A DNA stretch of 64,000 nt from Cristatella mucedo (GCA_009760855.2 WPIO01000050.1:2559501-2623500), one strand, 5' to 3'; numbered from the stretch's first letter, positions 48,720 through 60,360 are shown. The notes: generated from the letters alone by a model not told the origin. Program-made: numbers and translations.

Positions 48720-49176
48720 CAGCGTCCTTGTACCCTGATTCATGTTGCTCATTCCCGGCTTGGACGAGTAAGGGTTCCTGGAGTAGCGTTTCGAGCAACG
48801 ACTCGGCTGCCAGCTCGCTATTCTCTGCCTCGGCAGAAGCGTGCTCACGGCCAATTGAGCTTGGGGACCAAGTGGTCTGAGCCGCAGCAGCGTTGCCAAG
48901 CATGTGATTACCATGCCACAATGGTCGATTTTCGTCCGCGGGTCCCAAGCGCCGTCCTTGAGCGCTTACGACGCCAGAGGCTGGCCGAGGCTTGTCCGAC
49001 TGCGCCGACCCGTGCACAGTTGAGCCACTGCTAACCGGCGACATCGCATCCGACAGTTCCACTAGACTTCCACTAGGCTCCGTTGACCGAACGGCATGCC
49101 CAGCAACCAGAAATGTCAATTTCTCGTCATCCTCCGAAGAGCGGTCACAATTTAGCTCAAGCATCAAATCTGTCAT
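48720..49176 (-). CDS. Exon D4, long D module, candidate first coding exon
   Basis: An open stretch of 152 codons ending at donor GACGCTG before GTAAGT, phase 1. It begins with ATG: MTDLMLELNCDRSSEDDEK. The second half (GVVSAQG, then GREHASAEAENSELAAESLLE, interrupted here: SLLETLLQ) matches D2 and D3, and the end SGYKDAG matches SGYGYPAAG. It also has SLVELSD, recalling SSVELSELD of the A module. If it is internal instead, an acceptor ATGACAG before ATTTGATG at 49169 would make it phase 1-1. The N-terminus is acidic. Start choice is uncertain. Confidence 0.6.
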
Positions 49177-51003
49177 TGGCAACGTGCGACAGGTCCGAGC
49201 AGGTCTAGTAATTGGCCAAGACTGAGGGGAAGCCTTATGGGATTCCTTCGAAATAAAAATGTATCTTCATCCAATGAAGACCAAGCTTAGTCAGTCGCTC
49301 GGAAAATTATGCAATGCTGGCTCGTTTACTCGCGTCAGGCATGTGCTCTAGTAAGCTTGCATAGTCAGTTGCGGTTTTCATATACCGAGTATCCTGTGCG
49401 GTGTAAGTTGACGAGAGGTAAAAATTAGATGTTTCAACTTTAATTTATTTTATAATCAATTTTTTATTTAAATAAAATAATAAGTTTCATCATGACATTT
49501 AAAAATATATATTTTCACCTGAAAGATTTCTTACTATCCTTCAACTCCTTATTTATGGTCTGAGCGTAAGGGCACTTCAATATTTAGCAAATTTGGTTGG
49601 CATCAGCTGACCGCTGAAAAACGGAGGGAGGCACGCCAAATTAAACTGCTTGATTAGTATACGCTGATTTGAAATAGGAAGGAAAAGTTAAATAGATATT
49701 GAAGCAAATATTGTAAACTCCCGTAGAGGCGGTATAGTTTGTGCTGAAGTAAGGGATACATTTTTGCCAGTCCAGCTAGGAGATTAGGATATAAAGATTA
49801 TTTCATAAAGGAAATGTGGACATTTTTCCTAGTCAGAGCTCTCTATTAAAGTCCGGTTTAAATATTTGATAGCCCTTGAGGACTAATGCCATTCTTTCAT
49901 TAGCTACTGCTCTTGAGTGGAATAAAAAGTATCCATTTTGCGCGTTTTGACTAGCTTCCAGATAACCATCCGACCCTTCTCGAACATAATTTATCTTAAT
50001 ATGACGTATTTATAATAGGAAAGATGAGTTTGTTCGCAGCAATAAGGTACTACTATTACAGCATAGCCTTAGTAAGACTCCTATCCAACGTCAATACACC
50101 GCTTTCAACGAATCCGACTACACATACGTGCAGCGTAGCTGGGTCGACGCCTTGCTTGGTGTGCCTCCGCTCCGAGTCGAGCAACCAGCTCACAATGTCA
50201 TCCCCAACGTGGATGCATTCCAACACTATCTCCTTAAACGGGCAATAATGCCTCTTCAGGCTAGAATAACTTGCAGTTTTGTAGCCTCAAAGCCGCAGGT
50301 AGGATACACCATGCAGAACGTCATGCAGAACGTTCGGCGTCATCGTCACTACTCACGTGACTTCGAAGCCCTTTCCTTTACACTCACCGCTATAAATCGT
50401 AGCAGACCATAAACCAGCAGTACCGCCACTAGATTTGTTGGGCCAAATATAAGTCTGGGTAAAAAACTGGCCGTAGTGGAAATAACAAGGCAGTATTGCA
50501 ATTGACCATGTCGACTACGAATGCCGTCAACAGCCGCATGGTGTAAGCGTTCAAAACAGCAAAACGCCTTCAAACAACTCGATTCAGACCGTAACCCTAA
50601 ATTCTTGCGCAATCAGACCATAGCACTCAAACTTTGATAAAGATCAAAGTGCCCCGTCCTTGCACGCAAGCCCCGCCCATATGACTTTGCAGCAAGTGAA
50701 ATGTCTTGCTGCCATGAAGAGACGCTCGATCTGATGCCTGTCTCGAGCGTACTCAAATGATTGGTCGCAGCAGATCGCAGCCGTGGCATATTCCATACGT
50801 CAACTGAGGCCTCTGTCCAACTCACTGGAGGAAAAGCTAGCGTTTGGTAAATCGCCGCTCAGCTCGCGGTGTGTAGTCGTCTGTATGTGCAGCTGCATTT
50901 TGCATTACGAGACGCCGCCGTAGCTGTGTTTTGCTCGAAACTCTCCCAATCGCTTGAGATGAGTCAGATAGGCCAAACTTTGCCGAGAATTGATAGGCCT
51001 GAG
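49177..51003. promoter_or_regulatory. Head-to-head spacer between minus and plus arrays
   Basis: The region between D4 (minus) and D5 (plus) holds no exon I can support. 49.4-49.5 kb is AT-rich. From about 50.03 kb onward it is paralogous to 59.4-60.36 kb upstream of D6. A GC-box-like CCCCGCCC lies near 50670 and at the equivalent position near 60010. This makes a regulatory role possible, but there is no clear TATA or start site. Confidence 0.25.
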
Positions 51004-51388
51004 CTCCATCGCGACCGCTCGTCGGAGAGTGACTGAGAATCGGCTCCGTCGCCCACCAGTCTCACCAAGCGGTCGCGTGCGCCTGCGGGAGGTCCCGTTG
51101 CCCAGTTGGCCACCCCGTTGCCCGCCAAAAGAGTCCCGGGCGTTCCTGGCGTGCAGCAGCGCATGGCAACGTCGTCGGTCGTGTAGCGAAACAGGGTGCT
51201 AGTGGGCTCGGCGAGGCGGGCGACGCAAGCAGCTGCGACGCTGATGGCGTCTATCGCGATCTCGAAAGGCGGCGAGTGGACCTCGGCCGAGGCTCCTGAT
51301 AGGACGAGAACACACGGGCCGATTCTAGCAAGGTTACCCGACGTGTGGGGAAATGAGCACCTCGGATACGTGCCGCCGACGGCTGCTG
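51004..51388 (+). pseudogene. Exon D5, frameshifted plus-strand D module
   Basis: Paralogue of D6 on the same strand. The start at AG before CTCCATC and donor GCTGCTG before GTAAGC mirror D6. Length is 385 bp against 386 in D6; the one-base loss gives an in-frame TAG at 51200-51202 in the D frame. The rest (SARRATQAAATLMAS in another frame, then WTSAEAPDRTRT) matches D6. Inactivated copy. Confidence 0.6.
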
Positions 51389-51488
51389 GTAAGCCGCCGC
51401 CGCCCCGGCAGAATTATTCAGCTCGTCGCACGCGGCGAAGCGTTCCGATCGCCACTTTCATCGGCTGTCACTGCTTTCGCTCGCTCCC

Positions 51489-51520
51489 TGTCTCTCTCTC
51501 TCTCTCTCTTTCTCTCTCTC
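51489..51520. repeat. CT microsatellite before F-like acceptor
   Basis: CT run ending nine bases before the CTTTAG acceptor; forms a long pyrimidine tract on the plus strand. Confidence 0.9.
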
Positions 51521-51529
51521 AACCTTTAG

Positions 51530-51600
51530 CTTCTGCACGGTGCACAAGAGCACAACTGCGAGTTGAGTAGGCATTTCCGATTCACGTTTCGGCTTTTACA
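51530..51600 (+). pseudogene. Relic F-like exon after D5
   Basis: Acceptor CCTTTAG before CTTCTGCAC, preceded by a long CT microsatellite acting as a pyrimidine tract. One frame reads LLHGAQEHNCELSRHFRFTF, similar to the equivalent after D6 (LLCGAQGTRELYRCF then stop). CELSRHF recalls the helix half of a C2H2 finger. The end is not defined. Relic. Confidence 0.3.
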
Positions 51601-51689
51601 GCCTGTTGGCCTCAGGCTCTGTTTCCGGAAGGCAGCTTTGAAAAGCCATTATGTATTGCGAGGGCCCTTACCGAGACCGGCTGTATACT

Positions 51690-51812
51690 TGACTTAAAGG
51701 TATAATTCCACGGTTAAGGCGCTTGCTCGGACCAAGGTTCAAGCCCCGAGGCATATGTGAAGCACCTGAATAGAGATTACGTCCCCTTGGGGTTATATAC
51801 AAGCACATTGTA
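51690..51812 (+). mobile_element. SINE with LINE-like tail
   Basis: Box-A-like GGTTAAGGCGCTTG, box-B-like GGTTCAAGCCCC, then AAGCACCTGAATAGAGATTA and a (TA)n tail. The paralogous site near 61.0 kb lacks it. Confidence 0.6.
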
Positions 51813-51820
51813 TATATATA

Positions 51821-51864
<44 letters not shown>

Positions 51865-51890
51865 TGTATGTATACATATACATATATATA

Positions 51891-51936
<46 letters not shown>
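51813..51936. repeat. TA microsatellite
   Basis: TA runs with a few G/C interruptions, probably grown from the SINE tail. Confidence 0.9.
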
Positions 51937-51937
<1 letters not shown>

Positions 51938-52189
51938 GGTTGATGCGCACTTAGCTGCCGTTTGGGTCATTTTATTGACAGCCGTCGCGTTCCTCGGATT
52001 TAAAGAAAAGCAGTCTACCAGTTTTACCAAAGAAAATAGCCCTAACGCGATGCTTCGCTTATTTCGCAAGATCAACATATTGAACCGCATTTCACTCGAC
52101 CTCAAGTGGATAAAGGAGAATCTTCAACTTCCACAGACCATGTGCTTCCTTATTTAAACTTGAAATTACCGCAGACAATGTACATATAC

Positions 52190-52735
52190 GACTCGCACGA
52201 TCTGTGCTGCATTGGCAGCCCAGCGGTAGCTCGCTGTACGAGTGTTCATCGTTTACCATTAGTGAGTTGGGGTTAAGTTTAACAAGCATCGCATCACCAG
52301 ATTTTCGGAATTCAACAGTCCAGAAATACCTCGTACAAACCTCAAATCCTTTGGAGACCATGCATTCTGTTCGTATGCTCCCAAAGCCTGGAACTCCCTC
52401 CCGATCTGCGTCAGAACATCCCCTGACCTGACCTCATTTAAAAGGAACCTAAAAACATACCTATTTAGGACAGCATTTAGTGGGTCCTGTGATTCGTCCT
52501 TCACGTGCTTATGCGTGCTGACACTGTGCATGCTGCCACTAACCACATTTGCATGCTGACCCTGTCTATGTCACCCCTAACCATGTTATTAATTTTGTTA
52601 GTTTTTCAAGCATGGTTTTACTTACCATTTAATTGCATTTCCCTTTGCAGGAAATGTAAAGCGCCTAGAAAGAGATTAAGTTCTCTGAGGGCGCTTTATC
52701 AAGTTTTATTATTATTTTTATTTATGGTCTTAAAA
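52190..52735 (+). mobile_element. CR1/L2-like LINE 3' fragment
   Basis: Reads FRNSTVQKYLVQTSNPLETM, then LPKPGTPSRSASEHPLT, very close to the copy at 26240-26370; ends GCGCCTAGAAAGAGATTAAG, GCGCTTTATCAAG and ATT repeats. Confidence 0.78.
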
Positions 52736-52739
52736 TGAC

Positions 52740-54007
52740 GCCCCAAGGCTTTTGTGTGCTCGCTGTGGTTCCTGAAACTACCCCTGCAGGGTGCAGATCG
52801 TCAGACGGTAAGCTGAAAAGCTCCTGGGCAAAAATTGTAAGTTACGTTGAAGTGCAATGCAATTGAGAGCGGAACTTCAGGTGACTAAATGCATTGTACG
52901 TTGTAGTAAAAATTCTCATTTTGGAAGTATCAATATGCATTCAACGGCATTTACTGAGCAGGTTTTCAACATCAATAACATAACCTTGGAGGATAAATAA
53001 CTTAAGCAGTACTAAAGGACCGAACGCGTTTAACATCAACCGTAATTCTCCCTAACTGACACTGCAAATTCTAACGATTTGAGGAGCTTTAAAACATTTT
53101 TGCGCATCTCAGATTTTTTGAGTGTGCATCGCATATATATGCAAGGCGTACGTACAAGTATTCTTTGCTGCCATCTCCGGCGGGTGATGCGGCTATAGCT
53201 AAAGTTTAAGCTTGAGCGGCAGTCATCACTGCGTCTATTTCTTTAGCCCCCACGGATTCGTTTTCCCCAGGTCACTTCGCCATTTTTCAGCGCCCTGCCA
53301 TATTTACGCTCTCTACACATAACGGACGTGCATACACCCACAAATAGAACGCGTCTTGTACCACACTCGCTACTGAGTGAGCTAAGTCTACATAGGAAAT
53401 GGGCGTTCCTCCGGTTGTAATTGTATCACCGAATCTGGAGTGATTAGTCGAACTCGCCGTATATAAACATACTCGCCTTAACAGTTGTAGATCCCAGGGT
53501 GCTTTGCTGCCCTGGCGTCATTGGATCAGGAACGGTTTTCCCCGATTCTGCTGATGACGTCTAACTGAGTTCCATGCGACGGGAACAAAGTGATTCCATC
53601 AGACGAGCGGCTAATCAGCAGAAGCGCTTCCAACCTGACCCATCTAAGCTAATCAGGGATGCGATGAAATGTCGCCATGTTTTTTAGAATTCTTTTCACG
53701 CTATCGTAGCATGGTTCTTGCATAATATTCCTATTTCAATCCGGAACGGATACCCTGAATGCCAGGAGCTCTCTTTTGTTATTGCGTCTCTTGTAAAACG
53801 CGGAATCGCATGTATATAACGACTAAATGCTCCCACGGCGCTAGGCAAACCAATCATTGGTTTCGCATGCGGGGATAGGATGGATTTTTCTTGTCAGGAA
53901 TTCTACTCAACAACCTACCTCGTAGTCTCTAATTAAGTGACCAACGCTTGTGATTAGCCCTTGGTTGATTGTAATCTCGCACCTAGTTCACCTTTTGGCT
54001 TTTGTAG
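52740..54007. repeat. Intron D5/E5, paralogue of 62.45-63.39 kb
   Basis: Several matching stretches, for example near 52.97, 53.2 and 53.7 kb. No exon other than E5 at its end. Confidence 0.5.
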
Positions 54008-54142
54008 GAGTGAACGTTCACCCAAACTATTAAGCCTGGTTCTGCTCAGTAAGACAGTCTATGACGAACCACACCAAGTAGAGTAGAAGCCGGCGGTGCA
54101 GGCGCAGAGCAGCTCACGCGGCCGATCACAGTCAGCGACTGT
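54008..54142 (+). pseudogene. Exon E5, broken plus-strand E module
   Basis: Acceptor TTTTGTAG before GAGTGAAC and donor CTGT before GTGAGAC. The 3' half in the E frame reads PAVQAQSSSRGRSQSAT, matching E3 and E4. The 5' half has stops in this frame (TAA at 54031-54033 and a TAG before PAVQ), and the length (135) is not 1 mod 3 as in intact E copies. Decayed. Confidence 0.55.
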
Positions 54143-54756
54143 GTGAGACGCAGCATTAGCGCCATGGGCACCTCTGACAGAGAGCGGTCCATCGGTCGCC
54201 CACCAAGCACCGAGGTGTGTTCACACGCACAGAAGGCTACAGCTCGCGCTCGCTGGCCGGTTCAATCGCAAGAAAGACGTTTATAAACACGGCATTCGAA
54301 GCTTGACTATAATTGTTTGTCAGAAGTCGGTAGAATGGCTAACGGAACCGTCCGTTGGCTGTCTCACTGTCGACTTCGCGATAGCGTTTAATGCGACGTC
54401 GATTAACAGTAGAGCGACGTACGTGTGAGATGCAATGCAAAGTTGCATTCGCTGCGTCTTCAAAGCGGGGCCGAACGGGCAGCTTTTCCGTCAGCTGCAG
54501 CAATGTCTGGTCTGACACCGTGCGTGCTTCTTTAGGCTAGATAATCCCGCGACTAGCTTAGCTCTTTTAAAGCTGCCACGATATGATTGAGTCGCCAATA
54601 GAAATAAGGCCTAGCAATTTTTAGAAATAAAAAAGAGCCAACCATAAGCGGCTGTTAGGGTCACTTGTTCGAAGGACAACATGTTACAATTAAATGGGCA
54701 TAGAAAATTTGCTCTTGTCTTAGCCGTTATGGCAATAAGTTCTTTTTCATTCGCAG

Positions 54757-55038
54757 TGCTGGAGTTACGAGCACTGTGCTGCCCATCAGGAGCGTCTCGA
54801 ACTCTCTCGGGCAGCGTTCTGAACCGTCGGACGCGACGCGGCAGTGCAGTGCTCCCACCCTCCCCCCCCCCCGATAGGTGAGGCTGCCGTGATGCAAACG
54901 TCGTCGGGGCCGAGCTTGGACGGCACCCAGCAGGCGTCCGCAGAGCAAATAACGAGCTCCCAGCTGAATTGCTTCTCGGACGGTGCACTACCAAGCCTGG
55001 ATGAAGCTTGCTCTGTGGATTGAGTTTTTTGGCAGCTG
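54757..55038 (+). pseudogene. Exon D7, broken plus-strand D module
   Basis: Acceptor TTCGCAG before TGCTGGAG (as in D1) and donor CAGCTG before GTAAGC. Similarity includes SEPSD near the start and GEAAVMQTSSGPSLDGTQQ, SLDEACSV later. A run of 11 C (54862-54872) puts TAG at 54875-54877 in frame; one base more in the run would restore the frame locally, but a TGA near the end and the length (282, not 2 mod 3) also break it. Could partly be a homopolymer sequencing error. Confidence 0.55.
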
Positions 55039-55110
55039 GTAAGCATCCTGCAAGTTGTGGGCTGTCAACGGTCACAGCAACGTCTGCTTATCATGGCCGT
55101 GGTCGCTGGT

Positions 55111-55241
55111 CTTGGCTTCACTTTTCTGTGTGCCAAAACTTGGTGGGCAAAGCGTTTGAGTCGAATCGGCGTTTCTTACGTACCGCTTTTGACGTATGCC
55201 CCGCCTTTCAATAGATGTGTCCTCAATAGGCACCATCCAAA
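55111..55241 (+). pseudogene. Relic exon F on plus strand after D7
   Basis: In one frame it reads CAKTWWAKRLSRIGVSYV and LLTYAPPFNRCVLNRHHPK, colinear with SAKVWCTKHRSRIGFSDL, LTSAMSVLSCFLGRRRW of F1, and both end two bases before a GTAACT donor. The Cys and His needed for zinc are mostly lost and no good acceptor is seen. Start position approximate. Confidence 0.38.
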
Positions 55242-55549
55242 GTAACTGCTTAGCTTTCTCTCTTAAAGCCTTCGGCCGAGTGAGGTTATCAGCCTAAAGT
55301 TAGCTTGATACTTGGGCATCGGCTAACATGCAAATGCGTCCAAGGCGTGTGCAATTTTAAGTTGAACGACACCTTTTTTGAAACTGATGCATATGATAGA
55401 CAAGCTTTTGACCGTTATATTAGCTGTTGCTGCATTTGTGGACAATGGGGCAAGCAGTCGTTTGGATTAAGTTGGGAAAAGCAAAACAGATGCAACGCTC
55501 AACATAGCCAGTGACATAAATGTTTCGATCTTATTTTTCGGGACCCCTA

Positions 55550-57300
55550 GTAGAATAATTAAATTTTCAAGCTGCCTCAGTATGATCGCTTCTTTATTAG
55601 AGCTTACAGTGACAGCTTGCACTGCATTAATCTGACTTGTGCCTACAGTCGTGACAAATCTTCAAAATTAAATCGTCATTATTGCGTTGTGTTGCTAAAA
55701 TTGCCTACCTGTGCATGATTTTAAGCGGATAACCTAACTTAGCTCTAAAGAGCGATGGCTACTAGTGCCAGAAAAACAGGTTTGCATGCCTGGTGTAAGC
55801 AAGGAGCTTATTCGCCTATGCATGCTTAATATGGGGCATTACAATAATTCTAGGTTCTAGGGATGCTGATTGTCTGAGAGTGAGTTTCACAGCTCCTGGG
55901 TTGCGGTTAAGTTTCTCTTGGTTGCTAGACGAGTGACTGCTGAGCTTCGTCTGATTGATCTACCCTTGGTTCTAGGGGCAGTCTATTCCATCATTGAGTA
56001 TCTTCTCACACAAATTGATTGCAAGATAATATCTTTTCCTAGGCAATAATGTGCCTCAGACGTAAACTGTAAATACTTTTTGTAATGCTGATGGACTGAA
56101 TGCATGTACAATCAGCACATGGAAGTTACATGCTACAATAGCTGTTAAAGAATGTAATGTATGTCGTCTGTAACTCCTTAAAGCCACAAACACTGCATGG
56201 CTGTGAGGCAGGAACCTATTGCATAGTGTAATAACTGCCAAATGTGCTTTCGGTATACGTTTCGTAGAAAACAGACTTCACGTCATGCAAAACAGACAAA
56301 CTACTAATCGTAACGGCGAATTAGCAGAGTTCACGTATGGAGTTTGATCTTTTTGTAAGCATTTTGCAAATGCTGCAAAAGAAGCTTGATTGTATCTTTA
56401 GTGCTAGGGTGCACAATTTCAGCGAGGGCATTACTGTTAGAAATAATACTGCTAGTGTCAGGGATTAAAAATAAATAGCTGCAAAAATTACAGTGTCTGC
56501 ATGCTTTTGCAAGAAGAGGACGAATCATAAGGACTCACTGAACGCTGGGAGGAATAGAATTTTTTTGGCTTCATAGAGAGTGAACAAAGTGTCTGCCATG
56601 TCAAATGTCGTTAAAGTTGGGAGGAATATCCAGGCTTTGGGAGAATAGTAGTAATAAAAATAATAATGCACAAGTATATATATATCACCCGCAGAGAGCT
56701 AGCTGGATCTCTTTCGTGCCCATTTGGGATGTAGTATAGAAAGAATGGCCTAATTATTAGTGGCTTTGCAGCCAGAAGATTCAGCAGGCATTGGGTCAGA
56801 AGGCACATGGAGGCGAAGGACGAATCCGAAATACCCTTTAAACTCCATAATACACAGGTGCGTCTAAGTTATTTTCTTAATGTCGTCGCGTTCAAGGTAC
56901 ATTTTTACGCACGTCAGTTGAGTTCTAGTTTTTTAGAGCGTATGAACTAAATGTTCGGTCTCCACCGCTTTTGAGGTACGTAAGAGTTATGACACAGGAA
57001 CTCGAGTCATAACTGAGAGTGTGGCGATTCTTGTCCTGGTGGTGGAGGAGTACTTCTGATAGTTAGGTTGGCATCACACAATCAATAGACGTACAAGCAT
57101 TTAGGCGGTTCCTCAGACGATATTTTTCAGTTCACGGCTATACAGTGGAGTCTACCATTGATACAGACCTGAAGTACTGCAGTGCAGTAACCATAATCGT
57201 CGGGAGATAATGAAGTGAAATTCGGTGGATGTTGCTCGAGGTTTCTTGGTCTAGATTTGCTTTCATAATTAGTGGCCTGAGTACGGCCTTTTAGACAGGG
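55550..57300. repeat. Block duplicated at 45.57-47.4 kb
   Basis: Same-orientation paralogue of that block, with the minus-strand LINE fragment at 56.31-57.1 kb. No exon found. Confidence 0.5.
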
Positions 57301-58200
57301 ATTCAGGCATGTCCTGTTTCCTCGTTCATATTTACAATGTTAGCTACGGAAGGAAGCGTCAGATGTAGGAATAGTAGACGTAGGTATGTATGCATCAAGT
57401 CCAGATGCGTATAATTATCTGTCATTGTGCGATGATTTATTAAATGATGCCACTCGTGTTTTTCATTTAATCTTGGCTCAATTTGAATAAGCAATGTATT
57501 GCTACGTGTTTGGCAATATAATTAAGTTTCCACTGTATCTATAAGGAGTGTCTCGGACGAGCGAGTTCTGGCTTACGCCAGAGCAGGAACTTCAGTGATT
57601 GTCACTGTGGTTGCATCCATATCGATGGCAAAGTGGTTAAACTCTAAGTGTGCTCCTGTGCAATCTAGCTTTGTAATTGCATTGAGGCATCTTTCTCGCT
57701 TTTTCAACTCAACCAGCGTGAAAAATTCCGCTGTCTACCGAGTCTCATCTTGGATTTGCTGTTGAGGCGGCGGCTGCAGCAGCTTAGCAACTGATGTCTG
57801 CTGCGGCTGACGTACTATCGCTCGATTTAAATTGATTAGTCGATAACCTACAATGTACTATATATATTAACAGTAATTCTGTTTGTGCAGTAAATTGTGC
57901 AGGGATTCACTTCTCAAGGGATGAAATACAAATTTACCAGGAATATTATTGTTATTATTATTTATTGCTGTTGCTCCATTTGTGCAAGGAATCATAATTT
58001 GCCTGAAATAACAGAGTTCTATAAAGACGCAATGAAAACGAACTGCTATAATTGTATTTGGCATTTGCATAGGATCGTTTGTCCTGGGATCCTCCTCAAA
58101 CGTTGCTCAGCAGGTATTCTTTTGAATGAAAGACTGACGCTTCATTCAAATTCCGGCGCAACTTTCTATATCGCAAACGTTGCTCCTTCTTACCAATCTT
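57300..58200. other. Intron D7/E6 end, no gene seen
   Basis: Mixed-composition intron; nothing recognised. Confidence 0.35.
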
Positions 58201-58202
58201 AG

Positions 58203-58341
58203 GCACGGGCGTTCGCTAAAATACTAATGCCGGAAATCGATCTGGAGGACGAGACGCGACGACTCGCTCGAGAATTCTGCAGCGTGAGACGGCGGCGGCA
58301 CCGGTGCTCAGCTCGCAGCGAGTCGATATTGCAGCGACCGG
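58203..58341 (+). pseudogene. Exon E6, plus-strand E module with one nonsense codon
   Basis: A 139-bp copy in phase 1-2 with acceptor AATCTTAG before GCACGGGC and donor ACCGG before GTGAGT. The frame is TGVR, stop, NTNAGNRSGGRDATTR and onward to AAT. The only lesion is TAA at 58217-58219 where E3 and E4 have CAA (Gln), a single C to T change. Recent or partial inactivation, or a read-through/editing site (less likely). Confidence 0.56.
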
Positions 58342-60360
58342 GTGAGTGATGCGGCACTGGTACAGACGGCCGTGCCAGAGGCTGCAGCGGCGGGTGCCTC
58401 GTAGTGGATGCGGTCCGTCGCTCGTACAACGGCGGCGCCGAGCCAGGTGAGCGTGCGTTCCGCGACGTTGGTCCCACGCGGGCCCTCTTTGAATGAGCAC
58501 GCATAGCAATTGAAAAAACAACATCCTTTTAGGTCTCTTCTTTCTTTGGCTTCTGCCTACTTATCAGGTCTGCTCTCCCTCCAGGCTAAGAATCGTACGA
58601 TATCTGGCAGTCTACGATCTCTAATAGTTTGCCTTTACCTAGCATGAGCCTCAAACCCTGAAGAGACAAGATTAATTAATTGCAACAAGAGTTTTCTGTT
58701 TTTAGTGCTCGCAAAAGCATAGCACACCAAGACAAGCCTGCGAGTAATTGCAAACAGATGCTCGCGACCGGTGCCTAGTAAGACCCATCGCTAGAATCGG
58801 CTTCTTACTCGATGCATGTAACCAGTCTAAGCTAAACCTTACAGAGAGTGCGCAAAACTAGTAACGGTAATGCAACCTGAGAGAGCCAAAAAAGACTTAA
58901 AACGTCTACCTGGCGCTGCCGTCCGTTTGTCACGCGCAATCCGCCACGATTGGGGGGGGGCACCGCCTACTCTAGCTCTGACGCCGCTTTTCCGGCCATC
59001 TCCTCCTTGCTACCGGTTGTCGCGGCCTGGGAAATCTCTACAGCCCGCGTATCCTCCGGCCCGTACGTGACCCGCAGTCACTGCTTGGCCATCTGTCACT
59101 CGGCGGAACGCCGCGTCCTCCCTCCACACAGTGGCAGCGTGGCCAACTTCGTCGCTCGGCTCGCTACCGGCGATCGCCGCAGCCACACCCGGTCGCTCCT
59201 GTCGGCCTCCTCAGACCAACCAGCTCTTAATCGATCGAAGCACATCGGCTGCACTTTACCAGATTCTGCTTCAGGCCGCTCCTGTGCCTTCGCCTACTTT
59301 TTCCTGGCACTCTGTCAGTCTTACTGCCGAAGTCTCTCCTCACCTGCAGCGCTTCCACGCACCTTCAAAAGCGCGGCACGCAGCAGGGCAGTCTTTTTGC
59401 CCCACCTTAGTAGCACTTGTCCGAGTGAACTCTTTTGACGAATGTGACTACATACGTGTCCTACGTAGCCTGCGTCTCTGCGAGCCTCCGCTCCGAGTAG
59501 ACCAGCCGGTTTAGCAAGTCGTTGCCGACGTGGCAGTACTCCGGCAGTATCTCCTTACGCGGTTGACAATGCCGCGTCTGTGCCGAACTAGGCTTGTATC
59601 GTGCTAGACTCAAAATCGCAGGCTGGCGACACCGCCCACGCAGAGCACCGGAAAAGCGGACTCGAAGAGAAGTTCATTCTCACGGAGGCCGCAGCGAGCT
59701 GGTACGCCATCGCGCTGCTCGGCGTCACCATCGTGACTCCCTGGCTTCCGCAGCCCATTAGTTCGCACTCCCGGCTATACAACCGCAACAACCCACAGAT
59801 CAGTGGCAGCGCCGCAAACTCTGCTGGACCGTGTATAATTCGAGGCCGCAAAATGGCCGTCCTTGACCTAGCTAGACAATGCGTGCCTCCGACGCATCGA
59901 CTGCGAGTGCCGTCGAATCGGCCGCGCGGGGTAAACGTTCAGAGCAGCAAACGACCTTCGAACAGCTCGATGCGGTACATAGTCCTTACGCCTCGTACCC
60001 GCACGTAAGCCCCGCCCAATTTAGGAGGCGCTTTACGGCAAGTAGCCAATCTTGCTCCCTTAAAATGAGATGCTCGATCTGATTGATGCCTTTCTTCGGT
60101 ATACTCGCTCCTTATAAAAGGCAGCAACATATCAAAACCGCAGTAGACTTCAGGCGTCTACTGAAGTCTCTGTCCAACTCACTAGAGGGAAAGCGAGCGT
60201 TGGGTAAATCGCCACTCGGCTCGAGGCTCGCGATCGTTTTTATATGCAGCTTATTTTTGCGTTACAGCTCGCCGCCGTAGCTGGCTTTTGCTCGAAACTC
60301 TCCCGATCGCTTGAGATGAGTCAGATCGGCCAAACCTCGCCGAGACTTGACAGGCCTTAG
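58342..60360. other. GC-rich region upstream of D6
   Basis: Holds open stretches such as 58950-59438 (plus) with no recognisable family; GC-rich sequence without stops is expected to give these. 59.4-60.36 kb is paralogous to 50.03-51.0 kb. Confidence 0.35.

Larger units (their letters stand above)
3570..49176 (-). other. Predicted multi-exon gene: C2H2 finger exons plus tandem D, E, A, B, C module exons
   Basis: This is a gene model assembled from repeated exons on the minus strand, in the order D4, ZF2, ZF1, E4, D3, E3, D2, E2, A5, A4, B3, A3, B2, C2, D1, E1, A2, A1, B1, C1. Each exon has AG acceptor and (except B3) GT donor signals, and the phases agree along the chain: D4 ends in phase 1, fingers are 1-1, E is 1-2, D is 2-1, and A, B and C are 2-2. 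The two C2H2 fingers suggest a nucleic-acid-binding nuclear protein; the acidic modules look like activation or interaction segments, which is inference. Three members are damaged (A5 nonsense, B3 donor lost, E1 frameshifted). It could be one alternatively spliced gene or several partial tandem gene copies. The terminal exon and promoter are not identified. Confidence 0.6.

Noticed and set aside
50120-50250. Diverged zinc finger on the minus strand shared with 59.45-59.6 kb (HVGDD, SERR)
   Set aside because: Cys and His ligands do not line up and the orientation disagrees with the adjacent D exons; similarity to ZF1 is too weak.
51668-52105. 145-codon open stretch rich in Ile/Tyr
   Set aside because: Artefact of the TA repeat and SINE sequence.
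54611-55075. 154-codon minus-strand gene
   Set aside because: Antisense of the D7 exon in GC-rich sequence.
58950-59514. Overlapping 162- and 127-codon genes
   Set aside because: GC-rich stop-poor sequence, several frames open together, no family resemblance and no conserved paralogue in frame.
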